NCBI GenBank assembly: GCA_030601715.1
Contig: JAUWBL010000030.1
Span: forward strand, 1 to 9,211
DNA: 9,211 nucleotides
DNA from: Candidatus Geothermarchaeota archaeon
Lineage (GTDB): Archaea; Thermoproteota; Nitrososphaeria; Geothermarchaeales; JAUWBL01
Reading direction: 5' to 3'
Translations under genes and position numbers: made by a program
Notes under the pieces: generated by a model
Seen by the model: only the letters and a program-made list of their open reading frames with translations
Told to the model about the DNA's origin: nothing
The model's database searches: none
In this document: in pieces, positions 6,461-9,211 of the stretch
Position numbering within the stretch: the stretch's first letter is position 1
How the letters are laid out: each line of letters opens with the position of its first letter

Positions 6461-6499
6461 GATCCACCTCCGTCCGGCCGAGCCTACGGCGATATCTTT

Positions 6500-6901
6500 C
6501 TAGTCGACTATCTCGAACCGGGCTGGTCTGCCCTCTCCATCGAAGACAGCCACATCCCTCTCTGAGCGGTATGGTGGGCCGGTCAGCACCATTATGCGGC
6601 CGTAGAATACGTCGAGGTCTTGACGGCTCGGTCTGAGCTGGCCGGAGGGGTGGGAGTGGGCGACGCCCACGATGGTCGAATCCAGGGGCAACATCCACGG
6701 ATTGAAGCTGGAGAGGGTCTCGCCGTGGACGGCACCCGGGGGGATCAGGAGGTCGTACACCACCACCGCCTCCTTCTCCGTCTTCCCCCTCAGAAGCAGT
6801 ATCGACTCCCTCGGGTGGAACGTGATGGCATAGGTGAGGATGCTGTCCAAGACCTCCCGCTTGATCCGCACCACCTTCCCCACCACGTTCCTCCTCCACA
6901 T
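6500..6901 (-). CDS. JAMM/MPN (JAB domain) metalloprotease
   Basis: 133-residue stand-alone JAB/Mov34/MPN domain protein. The zinc motif is complete: Glu32, then His82-Ser-His84, seven residues, Ser92 and Asp95, i.e. ExnHSHx7Sx2D. It should thus be an active zinc isopeptidase. Archaeal relatives cleave ubiquitin-like SAMP modifiers from target proteins or trim their precursors, and others act on small-molecule conjugates. No signal peptide or membrane segment is present, so it is cytoplasmic. No E1-like enzyme, SAMP/ThiS-like protein or proteasome gene lies nearby, so its substrate is unknown. The ATG start at 6901 follows AGGAG closely. GTG codons at 6886 and 6883 lie after an internal GGAGGAGG and would remove only five or six residues, and the conserved domain begins after them (VVRIKREVL). 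It is transcribed away from the second LLM gene. Confidence 0.85.
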   Translation of the reverse strand: MWRRNVVGKVVRIKREVLDSILTYAITFHPRESILLLRGKTEKEAVVVYDLLIPPGAVHGETLSSFNPWMLPLDSTIVGVAHSHPSGQLRPSRQDLDVFYGRIMVLTGPPYRSERDVAVFDGEGRPARFEIVD

Positions 6902-6933
6902 CCGCTCCTGTCATAAGCTGACAACAAACCACG

Positions 6934-6941
6934 ACTTATAG
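6934..6941. promoter_or_regulatory. TATA-like box shared by the divergent JAMM and LLM genes
   Basis: ACTTATAGC on plus reads GCTATAAGT on minus, so one element looks TATA-like in both directions. About 26 bases leftward gives a start near 6911 for the JAMM gene (leader about 10 bases with AGGAG). About 26 bases rightward gives a start near 6963 for the LLM gene (leader about 26 bases with GGGAGG at 6973-6978). No other A/T-rich box is present in the 87-base spacer. Confidence 0.45.
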
Positions 6942-6988
6942 CAGGCGGCTCTGCACTCTCTCTCCAAGCACCGGGAGGCTTAGGACCC

Positions 6989-7936
6989 GTGACAAGGTTC
7001 GGCGTTCAGATCGAGCCCCAATTGGGCTTCAGATACGACGAGATCAAGGTCATCGCCAAGGAGTCGGAGAGGCTCGGATACCACTCCCTGTTGTGCTCGG
7101 ACCACTTCTTCCTCAACCCCGAGAGACCGGAGGTGGACTGCCTCGAGTGCTGGACGACCCTGTCGGCCCTCATCGGAGAGACCAGAACCCTCAGGCTGGG
7201 TAGCATGGTGTCCTGCAACTCCTACAGACAGCCCTCCCTCCTAGCCAAGGTGGCCGCCACCTTCGACGTGCTTAGCGGCGGACGCTTGGAGTTCGGCATC
7301 GGGGCCGGATGGAAGGAGGTGGAGTACAGGGCCTACGGCATACCCTTCCCCAAGGCCTCCACCCGCATAGAGCAGCTCGCCGAGGCCGTCCAGATCATAC
7401 GGGCCATGTGGACCCAGGACAAGGCAACCTTCAAGGGAAAGCACTACGCCATAGAGGAGGCGGTGTGCGAACCCAAGCCCCTCCAGAAGCCCCACCCAAA
7501 GATCATGATAGGCGGCGAGAAGCCGAAGCTCCTCAGGGTCGTCGCCGAACACGCGGATGCATGGAACCTCGCCTGGACCCAGACCCCGGAGCAGCTAGGA
7601 GAGAAGCTGGGGATACTGGAGGAGCACTGCTCCGAGGTGGGCCGAGACATCGGGGAGATAGAGAGAACCCTTGGGATCATCGTTGTTCTAGGAGAAGACG
7701 AAGAGCAGATAAGAGGGAAGGTGAAGGAGATGCTTCGAGAGTGGGGTTCTGAGCTCAACGTCGACCAATATCGGGAGAGGCTGAAGGGTGCCCTCGTCGG
7801 AACTCCCGAACAGATCATCGACAGCCTCAAGAAATACATGAAGCTGGGCGTCGACCACTTCATCCTCATGTTCCCGGACGTCAGAGAGGTCACACCCCTC
7901 GCACACTTCGCCACCGAAGTGATGTCCAACCTGTAA
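6989..7936 (+). CDS. LLM-class oxidoreductase, F420-dependent type (TIGR03560-like)
   Basis: Luciferase-like TIM-barrel oxidoreductase, 315 residues, cytoplasmic, expected to use reduced or oxidised F420 as hydride carrier. Landmarks are FGVQIEPQLGFRYDEI (4-19), AKESERLGYHSLLCSDHFF (23-41), RLGSMVSCNSYRQPSLLAK (69-87), TFDVLSGGRLEFGIGAGW (91-108), EVEYRAYGIPFP (110-121), MWTQDKATFKGKHYAIEEA (140-158) and IMIGGEKPKLLRVVAEHADAWN (172-193). The IGAGW and GG.K.LR..A..AD.WN blocks are characteristic of the F420-dependent LLM subgroup. The substrate is unknown. The GTG start at 6989 has GGGAGG ten bases upstream, and no upstream in-frame alternative looks better. Third codon positions look richer in G/C than in the other LLM gene (2161-3072), so the two are probably old paralogues or separate acquisitions. 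It is followed by 269 non-coding bases. Confidence 0.92.
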   Translation: MTRFGVQIEPQLGFRYDEIKVIAKESERLGYHSLLCSDHFFLNPERPEVDCLECWTTLSALIGETRTLRLGSMVSCNSYRQPSLLAKVAATFDVLSGGRLEFGIGAGWKEVEYRAYGIPFPKASTRIEQLAEAVQIIRAMWTQDKATFKGKHYAIEEAVCEPKPLQKPHPKIMIGGEKPKLLRVVAEHADAWNLAWTQTPEQLGEKLGILEEHCSEVGRDIGEIERTLGIIVVLGEDEEQIRGKVKEMLREWGSELNVDQYRERLKGALVGTPEQIIDSLKKYMKLGVDHFILMFPDVREVTPLAHFATEVMSNL

Positions 7937-8205
7937 CCAGCGAGCCATTGGCTCCCGGGCCTTGGCTTCCTGAAGCACATGAAGAGGAACACATGGTAAC
8001 GAACTAGACTGTGGTTGATCGGCACAGAGTATGAGAAGAACCTATTAGTGAGGTCCATCACCTAGCTGGTAGACGGTCGCGGACATGAGGTATGGAGCCG
8101 ATCGGTGACATCGAATGATCTTCAAGTGACTCGGACCCGACCCTGTCGCGTTTCCGTCTGATCCATCTTCTGGTGTCCCGGCACACCGGCGGGTGAGTTA
8201 ATCCT
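7937..8205. other. Non-coding spacer before the ABC transporter genes
   Basis: I find no convincing coding frame, tRNA or known RNA here. Only chance ORFs of up to about eight codons are present on plus. Just after the LLM stop there is a small hairpin GAGCC-ATT-GGCTC (7942-7954) without a T-tract, too weak to call a terminator. Near the right end GGTGA (8192-8196) serves as the ribosome binding site of the ABC ATPase. The only weak TATA-like stretch is around CCTATTAG (8041-8048), which would imply a leader of about 135 bases. The spacer is longer than others in the window and may hold an unrecognised regulatory leader. Confidence 0.4.
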
Positions 8206-9180
8206 ATGGGAACAGCCATCGAGACCCTCGACCTGACTAGACACTTCAAGAGAGGGAAGGAGAAAGAACTAGTCGTGGCTCTGGACCGCGTGAACCTCCA
8301 GGTTGAGGAGGGAGAGATATTCGGTCTCCTCGGCCCCAACGGAGCCGGAAAGACTACTCTCATCAACATCCTAACGACGACGCTTCTGCCCACTAGCGGC
8401 GCGGCCTACGTGAAGGGCATGGATGTGGTCGAAGAGGCCGCGGAGATCCGGAGGTACATCAGCCTGGTCTCCGGTGGCGAGTCGCCTGGATACGGCATTC
8501 TGACGGCGAGGGAGAACCTCTGGTTCTTCTCGCAGCTGCACGGACTCCGCAGCCGCGTAGCGAACGAGAGAATCAAGGAGTTCATGGAGAAGCTGGAGTT
8601 CACCGACTACGCCAACACCAAGATGCATAAGCTCTCCACGGGGTACAAGCAGAGGCTGAACCTGGCGAGGGGCTTCATCAGCGACCCAGATGTCCTCTTC
8701 CTAGACGAGCCCACCCTCGGGCTGGACGTGCTCTCCGCCAGGCAGATCAGGTCCCTGGTCAAGGAATGGGTCAAGAGAGACAGCGAGAAGACGGTGCTGC
8801 TGACGACCCACTACATGGCTGAGGCCGAGGAGATGTGCAACAGGGTCGCCATGATAGACCAGGGTAAGATTCTGGCCTGCGACACCCCCGAGAACCTTAA
8901 AAGAGGGTTGGAAGCGAAGGCGACCCTCCGATTGGAGGTGCCCTCCGATGAGAGCGGTTACTCGTGGCTCCGAGAGATGCCCGGGGTCTTGGGGTTCTCC
9001 GAAACCACGCACATAGAGACGGGGACCACAACCCTGAAGCTCCTGCTCGAGGACGAGCTGGGGATCATCACCATCAGCGACAAGATCAAGAAGAAGGGGT
9101 TGCGTGTGGTTTCGATTAGCGAGACCCGGCCAACCCTGGAAGATGTCTACATCAGCCTCGTGGGCAGGGGCCTGAAGTGA
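8206..9180 (+). CDS. ABC-2 type transporter ATP-binding protein (DrrA/CcmA-like)
   Basis: 324-residue ATPase subunit that would power an ABC-2 exporter from the cytoplasmic face. Walker A is GPNGAGKTT (43-51). The signature is LSTGYKQRLNLARG (143-156), a usual variant of LSGGQ in this family. Walker B is VLFLDEP (163-169) with D-loop LGLD (171-174), and the switch His is His202 in TTHYMAEAEEM. The C-terminal part (about 225-324) has the DrrA-like regulatory extension (DUF4162 type) ending in TLEDVYISLVGRGLK. The Q-loop is unusual: after RRYIS the protein reads LVSGGESPGYGILTARENL, so the expected glutamine is missing. The ATG start at 8206 has GGTGA nine bases upstream. The stop overlaps a GTG start by four bases (GTGA), indicating coupled translation with the permease. 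The substrate (drug, lipid, sugar or ion) is not determinable. Confidence 0.93.
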   Translation: MGTAIETLDLTRHFKRGKEKELVVALDRVNLQVEEGEIFGLLGPNGAGKTTLINILTTTLLPTSGAAYVKGMDVVEEAAEIRRYISLVSGGESPGYGILTARENLWFFSQLHGLRSRVANERIKEFMEKLEFTDYANTKMHKLSTGYKQRLNLARGFISDPDVLFLDEPTLGLDVLSARQIRSLVKEWVKRDSEKTVLLTTHYMAEAEEMCNRVAMIDQGKILACDTPENLKRGLEAKATLRLEVPSDESGYSWLREMPGVLGFSETTHIETGTTTLKLLLEDELGIITISDKIKKKGLRVVSISETRPTLEDVYISLVGRGLK

Positions 9181-9211
9181 GCCACAGCCGGGGCTTCCTG
9201 ACGGAACTCGA
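9177..9211 (+). CDS. Start of the ABC-2 permease gene (truncated by window end)
   Basis: A GTG at 9177-9179 overlaps the ATPase stop in a GTGA junction, the usual arrangement for ABC-2 ATPase/permease pairs. The eleven codons visible read MSHSRGFLTEL. This resembles the short cytoplasmic N-terminus before the first membrane helix of ABC-2 permeases, which often has FL.EL before a TK/AxR segment. The product is inferred from position, since too little sequence is present for a domain call. Confidence 0.55.
   Translation, partial: MSHSRGFLTEL

Noticed and set aside
6453..6932. 159-codon open frame on the minus strand overlapping the JAMM gene.
   Set aside because: The product is Gly/Arg/Pro-rich low-complexity sequence without family features, in the alternative frame of a gene with a complete catalytic motif. 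It is a shadow caused by high G/C.
7942..7954. Hairpin GAGCC-ATT-GGCTC right after the LLM stop as a terminator.
   Set aside because: Only five pairs, a three-base loop, and followed by G/C-rich sequence rather than a T-tract.
7444..8061. 205-codon minus-strand frame extending across the LLM end and the spacer.
   Set aside because: Most of it is antisense to the well-supported LLM gene and the product is Ser-rich with no recognisable motif. The part in the spacer shows nothing either.

Overview
The window looks archaeal. Several genes use GTG or TTG starts with purine-rich ribosome binding sites complementary to the archaeal 16S 3' end, TATA-like boxes lie about 25 bases before inferred transcript starts, AGG/AGA arginine codons are common, and the gene families fit (two luciferase-like enzymes of the F420-associated type, a stand-alone JAMM metalloprotease, half-size MgtE membrane proteins). 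The lineage cannot be fixed from this stretch. An uncultured Bathyarchaeia- or other TACK-type archaeon is a guess from family content only.

Left part (1-3233). A possible gene tail (1-105) is followed by a Tat-exported sulfite-oxidase/YedY-type molybdopterin enzyme on + (232-969), which ends in a stem-loop. Facing it on the minus strand are the C-terminal relic of an adenine deaminase (1035-1235), a class I SAM methyltransferase (1256-2101) and a luciferase-like (LLM) oxidoreductase (2161-3072). The last two probably form one minus-strand unit with a promoter near 3117.

Middle part (3234-6298). A small DUF1579-type protein (+) converges on a tight three-gene minus-strand operon: MgtE-domain half 1, MgtE-domain half 2 (stop and start directly adjacent), and a CapK/phenylacetate-CoA-ligase-like adenylating enzyme (4-base ATGA overlap). 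The two MgtE halves probably form a heteromeric divalent-cation transporter. The ligase's role in this operon is not obvious.

Right part (6299-9211). A 201-base spacer holds the MgtE promoter and an 11-codon micro-ORF with a near-consensus ribosome binding site. A catalytically intact JAMM/MPN protein (-) and a second LLM oxidoreductase (+) diverge from a spacer with one TATA-like element readable both ways. A 269-base non-coding stretch then leads to an ABC ATPase gene whose end overlaps the start of a truncated gene, almost certainly the ABC-2 permease.

No tRNA, rRNA, CRISPR, insertion sequence or phage gene was seen. Most genes are ordinary archaeal metabolism and transport. The least ordinary points are the split MgtE pair translationally coupled to an adenylating ligase, the adenine deaminase relic, and the micro-ORF.
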